This document shows positions 56,170-64,000 of a stretch of 64,000 bases of DNA, in pieces. Numbering within the stretch: position 1 is the stretch's first letter; each line of letters opens with the position of its first letter. Made by a program: the position numbers and the translations under genes. The notes under the pieces were generated by a model, which ran no database searches, was not told the DNA's origin, and saw nothing but the letters and a program-made list of their open reading frames with translations. This DNA is from Rhodanobacter sp. (lineage in GTDB: Bacteria > Pseudomonadota > Gammaproteobacteria > Xanthomonadales > Rhodanobacteraceae): positions 1,671,562 to 1,735,561 of the forward strand of contig AP031382.1 in the NCBI GenBank assembly GCA_040371205.1, read 5' to 3'.

Positions 56170-56877
56170 ATGCGCCTCGACCAGCAACCCGCCTATGTGC
56201 TGCACGCGCGGCCCTACCGCGAGACATCGCTGCTGCTGGAATGCCTGACCCGCGACCATGGCCGGCTCGGTGTGGTCGCACGCGGAGTGCGCGGAGAACG
56301 GGCGCGGCTGCGGCGTTCGCAACTGGAGCCCTTCCAGTTGCTGGCGTTGGATCTGCAACTGCGCGGCGAGCTGGCGACATTGGCCGGCGCCGAAACGGTG
56401 GGCCGGCCATCGCGCCTGACCGGCTACCACGGCCTCGCTGGGCTCTACCTCAACGAACTGGTGGTTCGCCTGACCGCCCGGCAGGACGCGCACCCGGCGC
56501 TGTTCGAGGTTTACGCGCAAGCGCTGGCGCGGCTGGCTGCCGGCGAGACGGCAGGCTGGACCTTGCGCCGCTTCGAACGCGACCTGCTCGAAGCCATCGG
56601 CTACGGATTGCAGCTGCAACACGAGGCCGACAGCGACGAAGCGCTGCAGGCGCAGGCGCATTACCGCTACGACGTGGAGCAGGGTGCGCTGCCCTGTGCC
56701 GCCAGTGCGCCGCAGGCGGTGCGCGGCGCCGACCTGCTTGCGCTGGCCGGCGACCGCATGCCGGATCGCGCAGGCCTGGCGGCTTTGCGCCGGCTCATGC
56801 GCGAAGTGATCCGCTACCACGTGGGCGGCGAGCTGCTTGCGTGGCGGGTGCTGGCGGGCATGCCCCCGCTGCGTTGA
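56170..56877 (+). CDS. recO: DNA repair protein RecO
   Basis: A 235-aa RecF-pathway mediator. N-terminal OB fold AYVLHARPYRETSLLLECLTRDHGRLGVVARGVRG in part, helical C-terminal domain with FERDLLEAIGYGL. It starts 16 bp after era. The zinc cysteines of some RecO are absent, as in many gammaproteobacteria. Confidence 0.94.
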   Translation: MRLDQQPAYVLHARPYRETSLLLECLTRDHGRLGVVARGVRGERARLRRSQLEPFQLLALDLQLRGELATLAGAETVGRPSRLTGYHGLAGLYLNELVVRLTARQDAHPALFEVYAQALARLAAGETAGWTLRRFERDLLEAIGYGLQLQHEADSDEALQAQAHYRYDVEQGALPCAASAPQAVRGADLLALAGDRMPDRAGLAALRRLMREVIRYHVGGELLAWRVLAGMPPLR

Positions 56878-56882
56878 ATCCT

Positions 56883-57593
56883 TCAGGCATCCAACGCGCG
56901 CAGCGTGGCCCGCAAGGCGCCGAGGAACCGTGCGATGGCCGTGGCGTCGACGGCATGGGAATGCCCGCGCAAGCGCTGCTGCAGGCGATTGGCCTCGGTC
57001 GCCAGGGCAGGGGCGCCGCAGAATCCGCAGGATGAGCGCAGCCGATGCAGGCGGTCTTCCAGTTCGGCGTCGTCGCGTTCGGGCAGTCCGAAATCCCGGT
57101 CCAGCGAAGCCAGTTCGTTGCGCAGCAGCTGGCGCAAGGCACGCATCGTGGTGGCATCGCCGCTGGCGCGCAGCGCCGCCTCGTCGTCCAGCACGGGCAT
57201 GACGCTCGGCAGCAGGGCCAGCATGTTCTGCAACTCGGCGAGGCTGCAGGGCTTGCGCAACACGCCATGAAAGCCGCGACCCAGCAATTCGCGTTCCGCG
57301 GCGGCGCCCAGTTCGGCGGAACTGGCGACGGCCGGACTGCCGCATGAGGCGCCGCCGCTTGCGCGCAGCGCAGCCAGCACTTCGCTGGCGCCTGCGCCGG
57401 GCATGCGGCAATCCAGCAACAGCAGATCGAAGCTCTGCTCGCGGGCCAGTTGCAGCGCCTCGCTGCCGTCGGCGCAGTCGTGCACATGGGCGCCCAGCGC
57501 CTGCAACGCATCGCACAGGAAGCGGCGGCTGGCCGCGTCGTCGTCGGCCACTAGCACGCGTGGCAAGGAGGAGGCAGCAGGGCTGGCGGGCAT
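56883..57593 (-). CDS. response-regulator receiver with C-terminal HPt domain
   Basis: A 236-aa phosphorelay protein without DNA-binding output. Receiver: RVLVADDDAASRRFL (acidic pocket), DLLLLDCRMPG (phospho-acceptor Asp), GVLRKPCSLAEL (Lys). HPt domain: LEDRLHRLRSSCGFCGAPAL with the phospho-His in LHRLRSS. The kinase partner is not nearby. It is convergent with recO. Confidence 0.88.
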   Translation of the reverse strand: MPASPAASSLPRVLVADDDAASRRFLCDALQALGAHVHDCADGSEALQLAREQSFDLLLLDCRMPGAGASEVLAALRASGGASCGSPAVASSAELGAAAERELLGRGFHGVLRKPCSLAELQNMLALLPSVMPVLDDEAALRASGDATTMRALRQLLRNELASLDRDFGLPERDDAELEDRLHRLRSSCGFCGAPALATEANRLQQRLRGHSHAVDATAIARFLGALRATLRALDA

Positions 57594-57636
57594 GACCGAA
57601 TCCTTGGTTCAGCTGATTTTGGCAGAATGGCGGGAG

Positions 57637-59661
57637 ATGCGTCCGACTTCAAGCCACCTGCTGCCGTGCCTGTTCCTGCTGTCGAGCTTCGGCCTGATGC
57701 GGCCGGCGCACGCCGACATCACGGTCGCCGCCAGGCAACTCGACCTGCCGGGCGTGCATCTGCAGGACATGAAGGCGCGTATCGGCGAGGATCCTGCCGG
57801 CGGCCTGCACCTGCAGATGCAGGCCGCCCAGGCGGATGTCGCCGCGCTCGGCTGGCACCACGTGGGCCTGCGCCTGGACGGCCGCCTGCAGCGCGACACG
57901 CAGCGGCGCTGGTCGTTCGACGGGCGGGTGCAACTGCGTGGCGCCCCTGGCGGCGCGCTGACCGATGCGCAACTGGGTTGGGTGGTGACCCCCGACGCGG
58001 ATACCCTGCGGATCGACCTGCAGCAGGACAAGGCGCAAGCCAACGCCTGGTTGCCGCTGGATCAACCCAGCCACGTGCAGATCAATCTGCGCCAGTGGCC
58101 GGTGGCCTGGTTGCAGGGCTTGCTGGGCCGCGTGTGGGCAGGACGCCTCACGGCTGGCCGGCTGGATGCCGATCTTGCCTTGGATGCGCAGGACGCCACC
58201 GTGCAGTCGTCCGGCCAGTTCGAGTTGGACGGCGCGGCTTTCGAGAAAACCGGCGGTCTGCTGGCGGGGCAGGGTCTCAGCGGCAACGGGCGCTTCGATT
58301 TCGACGACGAGGACGCTGCGGGCACCACGCTGGTGGTGCAAGGCCAACTCGATGGCGGCGAACTCCAGCTGGGGCCGCTCTACGCGAAGCTGCCCAACCA
58401 TCCAGTACAACTGGCCGTGAGCGCCCGTGTGCAGCAGGGGGCGGTCGAACTGCAGCGCCTGCGCATCGACGATGCCGACGCGCTGCGGCTCGACGGCTCC
58501 CTGGCATTCGACGCCAGGGGCAAGCTGCGGACGCTGCAACTGGCGCGTTTCCGCGCCAATTTCCCGCAGGCATACCAGCGTTACGGCCATGCCTGGCTGG
58601 CCACGCTGGGTTGGCGCGACCTGGTTACCGCAGGGCGTCTCGATGGCAGCATCGACTGGAGCAGCGACGGTCTGGACAGCTTCGCCTTCGATGCCGCCGG
58701 GTTGGATCTGGCCGATGCCGGCGGGAGCCTTGCGGTGAGCGGCCTGCACGGTGGCCTGGACTGGTCGGCGCACGGGGACCGCCCCGCAACCACCCTGGGC
58801 TGGCAAAGCCTGCAGTTCCACCGGGTGACGATGGCCGCCGCGACGTCGCACTGGCAGGACCGCGGCGGCAGGCTGTCCCTGTTGCAGCCGTTTGCCGTGC
58901 CGCTGTTGAACGGCGAATTGCGGATGAACAGCCTGGCCTGGCAACCGGCCGCAGCGCAGGACCAGCGCCTTGCCGGCAACCTCGCGCTTGCGGGCATCGA
59001 CATGGCCAGCCTCAGCCATGCGCTGGCCTGGCCGACGATACCGGGCACATTGGCCGGCACGTTTCCCACCGTGCGTTGGGCCGCCGGGGGTCTCGAATTG
59101 GACGGCAGTCTCGCGGCCAACGTGTTCGGCGGCCGCGTGGACGCGCCCCGTCTCTCGTTGCAGCAGCCGCTCGGCGGAGCGCCGGAGCTGACGGGCGACT
59201 TCAAGCTGACCCAGCTCGACCTCGCTGCGGTCACCAGTGTGTTCGACTTCGGCAACATGACCGGGCCGTTGCACGGCTCGGTCGACGGCCTGCACCTGGT
59301 CGGTTGGCGCCCGGTCGCGTTCAAGGCCGTGCTGCTGGCCGACAGCGGCGGTCGCATCAGCCAGCGCGCCGTGGGCAACCTCAATGCCTTGGGCAATGGC
59401 GGTGCGGTGGGCGGGCTGCAGGGCGTGATGCTGAAACTGTTCAAGAACTTCGGTTACAAGCGCATCGGCTTGTCCTGCGTATTGCAGGACGAGGTCTGCC
59501 AGATGGGCGGACTGGCTGCCGACGACAGCGGCTACACCATTCTCGAAGGCAGCGGCCTGCCGCACCTGCAGGTGGTCGGCCACCAGGCAAAGATCGATTG
59601 GAGCACCTTGCAGCGGCGGCTGCGCGAAGCGGCGGGCGCGCACGCGACGACGGCTCATTGA
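57637..59661 (+). CDS. YdbH/AsmA-like envelope protein
   Basis: A 674-aa protein with signal peptide (LLPCLFLLSSFGLMRPAHA) and a long beta-strand-rich body typical of intermembrane bridge proteins; the C-terminal QGVMLKLFKNFGYKRIGLSC and ILEGSGLPHLQVVG match the YdbH-like domain. YdbH-type proteins move phospholipid across the periplasm; that role here is inferred. Start ATG 57637, or 57592, which overlaps the divergent receiver gene. Confidence 0.8.
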   Translation: MRPTSSHLLPCLFLLSSFGLMRPAHADITVAARQLDLPGVHLQDMKARIGEDPAGGLHLQMQAAQADVAALGWHHVGLRLDGRLQRDTQRRWSFDGRVQLRGAPGGALTDAQLGWVVTPDADTLRIDLQQDKAQANAWLPLDQPSHVQINLRQWPVAWLQGLLGRVWAGRLTAGRLDADLALDAQDATVQSSGQFELDGAAFEKTGGLLAGQGLSGNGRFDFDDEDAAGTTLVVQGQLDGGELQLGPLYAKLPNHPVQLAVSARVQQGAVELQRLRIDDADALRLDGSLAFDARGKLRTLQLARFRANFPQAYQRYGHAWLATLGWRDLVTAGRLDGSIDWSSDGLDSFAFDAAGLDLADAGGSLAVSGLHGGLDWSAHGDRPATTLGWQSLQFHRVTMAAATSHWQDRGGRLSLLQPFAVPLLNGELRMNSLAWQPAAAQDQRLAGNLALAGIDMASLSHALAWPTIPGTLAGTFPTVRWAAGGLELDGSLAANVFGGRVDAPRLSLQQPLGGAPELTGDFKLTQLDLAAVTSVFDFGNMTGPLHGSVDGLHLVGWRPVAFKAVLLADSGGRISQRAVGNLNALGNGGAVGGLQGVMLKLFKNFGYKRIGLSCVLQDEVCQMGGLAADDSGYTILEGSGLPHLQVVGHQAKIDWSTLQRRLREAAGAHATTAH

Positions 59662-59718
59662 ACGGCGGAATCGGCGATAATGCCCGGTCTGCCCTTGCCG
59701 TGTTGATGCCTGCAGACC

Positions 59719-61068
59719 ATGTCCCGATCCAACTCCCGTTCCCGCGCGCCTGCCGTCGAGCTTGAAGCCGACATTGCCGATCTCGCCCACGACGGCCGCG
59801 GCGTGGCCCGCATCGACGGCAAGGCGGTGTTCGTCGCCGGTGCGCTGGAGGGCGAGCGCGTGCGGTTGCGGCTGCGCAAGCGCCACCGGCATTTCGACGA
59901 AGCCGAGGTGGTCGAGGTGCTGGCGGCCTCGCCGCACCGCGTCGCACCGAAATGCGCACACTTCGGCGTGTGCGGCGGTTGCTCGCTGCAGCACCTGGAC
60001 GCGGGTGCGCAGATCGCCGCCAAGCAGCGCGTGCTGGCCGACAATTTCGCGCGCATCGGCAAGGTCGAGCCGGCCCGCTGGCTGGCACCGCTGGTGCACG
60101 AACCGTGGGGCTATCGCCGCAAGGGGCGCCTGTCGGTGCGCGCGGTGGAGAAAAAAGGCCGTGTGCTGGTCGGTTTCCGCGAGGACGCCAACCCGCGCTA
60201 CGTGGCCGACATCCGCCATTGCGACGTGGTGCATCCCGCGCTGGGCGCCAAGATCGAGGCGATCGGCGAACTGGTCGGTACGCTGGACGCCGCCGCCGGC
60301 ATCGCGCAGATCGAGTTCGCCGCCGGCGACGACACGATTGCGCTGGTGTTCCGTCACCTGCAGCCATTGAGCGAGGGCGACTGCGCTGCGTTGACTGCGT
60401 TCGGCCAGCAGCACGGTTTCGCGATCTACCTGCAGCCGGGCGGCGTGAGCAGCGTGCACCCGCTGTGGCCGGAAGCGCCGCGGCTGGCGTTCAAGCTGTC
60501 GCCGGGCGGCGGCGCGGAGGACGTGGAGCTGGAATTCCGGCCGCTGGACTTCGTGCAGGTCAACGCCGGCATGAACCAGCGCATGATGGCGCACGCGATG
60601 GAACTGCTCGATCCGCAACCCGGCGACCGCGTGCTCGACCTGTTCTGCGGCTTGGGCAACTTCACCCTGCCGATCGCGCGCCGCGTCGCCGAGGTGGCCG
60701 GGGTGGAAGGCGAGCATGGCCTGGTCGAGCGTGCCGGCGACAATGCGCGGCGCAACGGCATTGCCAATGCGGGCTTCCACGTCGCCAACCTGTTCGAGGA
60801 TCAGCGCGGCGCCGACTGGGCGCGCCAACCCTGGGACAAGTTGCTGCTCGACCCGCCGCGCGCCGGCGCCGACCAGGTGCTGGCCTACCTGCCGCACAAG
60901 GCCACGCGACGCGTCGTCTACGTGTCCTGCCATCCCGCCTCGCTGGCGCGCGATGCCGGCATCCTGGTCAACCAGCATGGCTTCAAGCTCGCCGCGGCGG
61001 GCGTGATGGACATGTTCCCGCATACCGCGCACGTGGAATCCATTGCCTTATTTGAGCGTTCTTCCTGA
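59719..61068 (+). CDS. rlmD: 23S rRNA (uracil-1939-C5)-methyltransferase
   Basis: A 449-aa SAM-dependent methylase. N-terminal TRAM domain (DIADLAHDGRGVARIDGKAVFV), Fe-S cluster cysteines CAHFGVCGGC, SAM motif DRVLDLFCGLGNFTLP and catalytic Cys in VVYVSCHPASLARD. Family and length match RlmD. Confidence 0.95.
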   Translation: MSRSNSRSRAPAVELEADIADLAHDGRGVARIDGKAVFVAGALEGERVRLRLRKRHRHFDEAEVVEVLAASPHRVAPKCAHFGVCGGCSLQHLDAGAQIAAKQRVLADNFARIGKVEPARWLAPLVHEPWGYRRKGRLSVRAVEKKGRVLVGFREDANPRYVADIRHCDVVHPALGAKIEAIGELVGTLDAAAGIAQIEFAAGDDTIALVFRHLQPLSEGDCAALTAFGQQHGFAIYLQPGGVSSVHPLWPEAPRLAFKLSPGGGAEDVELEFRPLDFVQVNAGMNQRMMAHAMELLDPQPGDRVLDLFCGLGNFTLPIARRVAEVAGVEGEHGLVERAGDNARRNGIANAGFHVANLFEDQRGADWARQPWDKLLLDPPRAGADQVLAYLPHKATRRVVYVSCHPASLARDAGILVNQHGFKLAAAGVMDMFPHTAHVESIALFERSS

Positions 61069-61073
61069 CCGCG

Positions 61074-61158
61074 AAGATCAAACGGGCGGCCATCCATGGA
61101 GTAGCTAGTGCATCCATCCATGGGATGCGAAAGTCAAACAGCGGCCACCCATGGCCGC
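61074..61158. repeat. tandem palindromic repeat
   Basis: Two direct copies of a 25-bp unit (TCAAAC, then CGGCCA(T/C)CCATGG), at about 61074-61099 and 61129-61154, with hairpins GCATCC/GGATGC (61110-61128) and GCGGCCA/TGGCCGC (61141-61158). A REP-like intergenic element of a type different from the one at 4409. Confidence 0.6.
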
Positions 61159-61217
61159 ACTCCCCACGAAAACCACGTTTCATCAGGCGGGTTCCGCACG
61201 GCATGAAAAGCTGACCT

Positions 61218-61742
61218 ATGGGCATCGAGATTGAACGCAAATTCCTCCTGCGCGCTGGCGGCTGGCGTTCGCAGGTCGAACGCAGCGAGCACATCGCGCA
61301 GGGTTATCTGATCGGCGCGGCGGCGCTGGCGGCCGGGCATGCGCGCGCCTCGGTGCGGGTGCGTCGCGCGGACGGCGAGGCGTGGCTCAACATCAAGGCC
61401 GCGCGGCTGGGCATCGAGCGCGCCGAGTACGACTACGCGATCCCGCCGGACGATGCCGACGCGATGCTCGCCGCGTTGTGCGACGGCGTGCTGAGCAAGC
61501 GGCGCCACCACGTCACCGTCGAGGGCACGCTGTTCGAGATCGACGAGTTTCTGGGCGACAATGCCGGCCTCGTGGTGGCCGAGGTGGAACTGCCGCGCGC
61601 GGACGCGCCGTTCCCGCGGCCGCCATGGCTTGGCCGCGACGTGAGCGCGCTGGGGCGCTACTACAACGTCAACCTGATCGCGCATCCGTATGCCCGCTGG
61701 ACGCAGGCCGAGCGCGACGCCAACGATGGAGTGGAAGCCTGA
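61218..61742 (+). CDS. CYTH domain protein
   Basis: A 174-aa triphosphate-tunnel protein: MGIEIERKFLL is the ExExK signature, followed by alternating basic and acidic strands (RASVRVRRADGEAWLNIK, IERAEYDYAIP, VVAEVELP). Likely an inorganic triphosphatase or adenylate-cyclase-fold protein. The stop overlaps nagZ. Confidence 0.9.
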   Translation: MGIEIERKFLLRAGGWRSQVERSEHIAQGYLIGAAALAAGHARASVRVRRADGEAWLNIKAARLGIERAEYDYAIPPDDADAMLAALCDGVLSKRRHHVTVEGTLFEIDEFLGDNAGLVVAEVELPRADAPFPRPPWLGRDVSALGRYYNVNLIAHPYARWTQAERDANDGVEA

Positions 61743-62758
61743 TGCTGCTGATCGGACTGGCCGGACTCGAAGTGGCCGGGCGCGAACGCGCCTGGCTCGC
61801 GGCGCCGGGCGTGGCGGGCGTGATCCTGTTCGCGCGCAACTACGTCGACCGCGCGCAGCTGATGGCGCTGTGCGAGTCCGTCCGCGAGATCGGCGGCGAG
61901 CACCTTCTGATCGCGGTGGATCAGGAAGGCGGGCCCGTGCAGCGTTTCCGCGAGGGATTCACGCGCTTGCCGGCGCTGGCGCGCATCGGCGAGGTCTACG
62001 ATCGCGATCCTGCCGAAGCCGTGCGCCTCGCCGAGGAACATGCCTGGGTGATGGCCAGCGAACTGCGCGCCTGCGGCGTGGATTTCAGCTTCGCGCCGGT
62101 GGTGGATCTGGCGCGCGGCAACGCGGCCATCGGCACGCGAGCGTTCCACGCCGATCCCGCGGCGGTTGCCGAACTCGCCGCGGCCTACGTGCGCGGCATG
62201 CATCTCGCCGGCATGGCCGCGGTGCTCAAGCATTTCCCCGGCCACGGCTCCGTGGCTGCGGACACGCACAAGGCCGCGGCCATCGACCCGCGGCCGCTGG
62301 AAGACATCCGGCGCGACGACCTCCGGCCCTTCGCCGAATGCATCGCCGCGCGGGTGGAGGCGGTGATGATGGCGCATGTGATCTATCCCGCCGTGGACGC
62401 GCGGCCGGCGGGTTACTCGCGCACCTGGACGACCGGCATCCTGCGCGGCGAACTGGGTTTTGCCGGCGCGGCGATCAGCGACGACATCAGCATGGCTGCC
62501 GCGGGCGAGGCCGGCAGCGTGGCCGAGCGCGTGCATGGCCACCTGGATGCCGGTTGCGATCTCGTGCTGGCCTGCTTTCCCGACGTGGTGGACGCGGCCA
62601 TCGCTGCCGTCGCGGATCGCGCTCCTGCGCATCCGGAGCGGCTGGCTGCGCTGCAGGGTGCCATCGGCGCCAGCTGGGACAGTCTCACCGACAACCCGCA
62701 ACGCGACCGTTTCGTCGCACGCATCACGGCGCTGTGCGCCGAGCAGGCCAACGCATGA
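61742..62758 (+). CDS. nagZ: beta-N-acetylhexosaminidase NagZ
   Basis: A 338-aa cytoplasmic GH3 enzyme of peptidoglycan recycling that removes GlcNAc from anhydro-muropeptides. Substrate loop DQEGGPVQRF, catalytic dyad region KHFPGHGSVAADTH, nucleophile Asp in AISDDISM. Starts in the CYTH stop (TGATG). Confidence 0.95.
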   Translation: MLLIGLAGLEVAGRERAWLAAPGVAGVILFARNYVDRAQLMALCESVREIGGEHLLIAVDQEGGPVQRFREGFTRLPALARIGEVYDRDPAEAVRLAEEHAWVMASELRACGVDFSFAPVVDLARGNAAIGTRAFHADPAAVAELAAAYVRGMHLAGMAAVLKHFPGHGSVAADTHKAAAIDPRPLEDIRRDDLRPFAECIAARVEAVMMAHVIYPAVDARPAGYSRTWTTGILRGELGFAGAAISDDISMAAAGEAGSVAERVHGHLDAGCDLVLACFPDVVDAAIAAVADRAPAHPERLAALQGAIGASWDSLTDNPQRDRFVARITALCAEQANA

Positions 62759-63303
62759 ACGACAAGCCACCCTCGCTCAAGGACGCACTGGCGCACGCCG
62801 ACGTGCTGTTCGAACGCGCCGAGCTGGAAACCGTGATCGCCGACCTCGGCCGGCGCATCGACGCCGCGCTGGACGGCGAACGTGCGGTGTTCCTCACCGT
62901 CATGAACGGCGCGCTGATGTTCGCCGGCCAACTGGCGCTGGCGATCCGCACCGACCTCGAATTCGACTACGTGCACGCCACCCGTTACCGCGGCGCCACC
63001 TCCGGCAGCGACCTGCACTGGTTGCGCGAGCCCGCGGCGAATCTCGCGGGGCGCACCGTGCTGCTGGTGGACGACATCCTCGACGAGGGCCACACGCTGA
63101 AGGCTGTGCGCGACGATTGCCTGCGCCGCGGCGCCAAGCGCGTGCTGATCGCCAGCCTGTGCTGCAAGGATCACGACCGCCTGGTCGAAGGCATCGCTTC
63201 CGACTTCAACGGCGTCGTGCTGCCCGACCGCTACGTGTTCGGCTACGGCATGGACTACCACGAGCAGGGCCGCAACCTGCCGGCCATCTACGCGCTGCGC
63301 TGA
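62755..63303 (+). CDS. hypoxanthine-guanine phosphoribosyltransferase
   Basis: A 182-aa purine salvage enzyme; the PRPP motif is VLLVDDILDEGHTLKA, with a hood region MNGALMFAGQLAL. Its neighbour downstream makes free hypoxanthine, which fits this enzyme's substrate. 4-bp overlap with nagZ. Confidence 0.9.
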   Translation: MNDKPPSLKDALAHADVLFERAELETVIADLGRRIDAALDGERAVFLTVMNGALMFAGQLALAIRTDLEFDYVHATRYRGATSGSDLHWLREPAANLAGRTVLLVDDILDEGHTLKAVRDDCLRRGAKRVLIASLCCKDHDRLVEGIASDFNGVVLPDRYVFGYGMDYHEQGRNLPAIYALR

Positions 63304-63325
63304 GCGCGCGTCCACGGGAGCACGC

Positions 63326-63868
63326 ATGAACATCCTCGGCATCTCCGGCAGCCTGCGGCGGGCATCGCTCAATACCGCGCTGCTGCATGCGGCGCAGGAA
63401 CTGCTGCCGGCGGGTACTGCCCTCGCCATCCACGACCTGCATGGTCTGCCGCTGTTCGACCAGGACGTGGAGGAGCAGGGCGATCCCGCGCCGGTTGTCG
63501 CATTGAAGGACGCAGTGATGCAGGCGGATGCCTTGTTGCTTGCCTGTCCCGAATACAACGGCGGCATCACCGGCGTGCTGAAGAACGCCATCGACTGGGT
63601 CTCGCGGTCCGGCATCGCACGGCCGTCCGCGCCGTTGGCCGGCAAGCGTGTCTGCATCGTCGGCGCCAGTCCCGGCATTACCGGCACGGTGCGCGCGCAG
63701 GACCAGTTGCGGCTGGTCCTGCGCCGCGCCGGTGCGGTGGTCGAGCCGCAGGGCGAGGTGCTGGTCTTCCAGGCGCATACCAAGATCGCCGACAGCCGGC
63801 TGGCCGACGAGCGTACCCGCGAGCTGCTGGCGCGCCATCTCAACAATTTCCTCGGAACTTCCGCATGA
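63326..63868 (+). CDS. NADPH-dependent FMN reductase family protein
   Basis: A 180-aa flavodoxin-fold oxidoreductase: GISGSLRRASLNTALL binds FMN phosphate, and LLLACPEYNGGITGVLKNAIDWVSR is the family signature. Probably a quinone or chromate reductase type. Overlaps the next gene by 4 bp. Confidence 0.9.
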   Translation: MNILGISGSLRRASLNTALLHAAQELLPAGTALAIHDLHGLPLFDQDVEEQGDPAPVVALKDAVMQADALLLACPEYNGGITGVLKNAIDWVSRSGIARPSAPLAGKRVCIVGASPGITGTVRAQDQLRLVLRRAGAVVEPQGEVLVFQAHTKIADSRLADERTRELLARHLNNFLGTSA

Positions 63869-64000
63869 GCAAACAGTCGATCGACCTGGCCGTGATCGGC
63901 GGCAGCGGCCTGTACCAATTCCCCGGATTGGAGAATGCCAGCCGCCATGCGCTGGAAACGCCGTTCGGCGCGGCCTCGGGCGACATCGTGCTGGGCGATT
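63865..64000 (+). CDS. S-methyl-5'-thioinosine/thioadenosine phosphorylase, 5' part
   Basis: 45 codons from ATG 63865 (MSKQSIDLAVIGGSGLYQF) before the window ends. The IGGSGLYQFPGLE motif is the phosphate-binding start of the MTAP/MTIP family. Next to a hypoxanthine phosphoribosyltransferase, methylthioinosine phosphorylase is likely. Confidence 0.85.
   Translation, partial: MSKQSIDLAVIGGSGLYQFPGLENASRHALETPFGAASGDIVLGD

Overview
The window is a piece of a high-GC gammaproteobacterial chromosome. Gene content and order (rpoE-rseA-degP-lepA-lepB-DUF4845-rnc-era-recO, a short FtsK, DUF2058, DUF1249, a methylthioinosine phosphorylase next to a hypoxanthine phosphoribosyltransferase) point to the Xanthomonadales, most likely Rhodanobacteraceae (Rhodanobacter/Dyella-like). 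The genus is inferred from gene content only.

Left chromosomal arm (1-13104): a partial acetyltransferase-like gene, a DsbA-like protein and trxB on the minus strand; divergent ftsK; a REP-like palindrome pair; lolA and a DUF1275 membrane protein; a large propeller-type sensor diguanylate cyclase; divergent rarA; two small membrane proteins around serS; then tRNA-Ser(UGA). A lower-GC stretch with two unrecognised small genes follows (13105-14340).

Genomic island (14341-33393, about 19 kb): a 15-bp direct repeat of the 3' end of tRNA-Ser(CGA) bounds it, with similar candidate integrase arm sites just inside both ends. Order: P4-type integrase; a 365-nt gap; an AlpA-like regulator; a YfjJ/inovirus-Gp2-like gene split by an IS3-family element; an orphan 457-aa gene; a hairpin-rich intergenic region; a large ABC-type ATPase with a zinc-hook CxxC and a C-terminal HEPN-like RNase motif; a glycine-zipper zinc-ribbon protein; a RadC-like JAMM protein; an XRE repressor with a palindromic operator; a lipoprotein and a membrane protein of unknown role; an XhoI/PaeR7I-type restriction-modification pair; and a retron. 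The cargo looks like a defence island.

The retron (31061-32949) is the most interesting object. The RT carries the retron-diagnostic NAxxH and VTG motifs and a YVDD active site. Upstream are, in order, a foldable msr-msd RNA, a 66-aa cationic amphipathic peptide gene and an XRE-type HTH gene. My hand fold puts the Shine-Dalgarno and AUG of the peptide inside the a2 strand of the retron RNA, suggesting that retron RNA folding (or msDNA synthesis) controls translation of a membrane-active peptide.

Right chromosomal arm (33470-64000): ppsA with its divergent regulator ppsR, DUF1249, a three-tRNA cluster (Asp, Glu, Ala), a CPA2 antiporter, an FKBP isomerase, UDP-glucose dehydrogenase, slyX, DUF2058, a fused beta-oxidation enzyme, a GGDEF/EAL protein, the sigma-E stress operon with a canonical sigma-E promoter, the lepA-lepB-rnc-era-recO block, a receiver/HPt protein, a YdbH-like envelope protein, rlmD, a CYTH protein, nagZ, a purine phosphoribosyltransferase, an FMN reductase and the start of a methylthioinosine phosphorylase gene.
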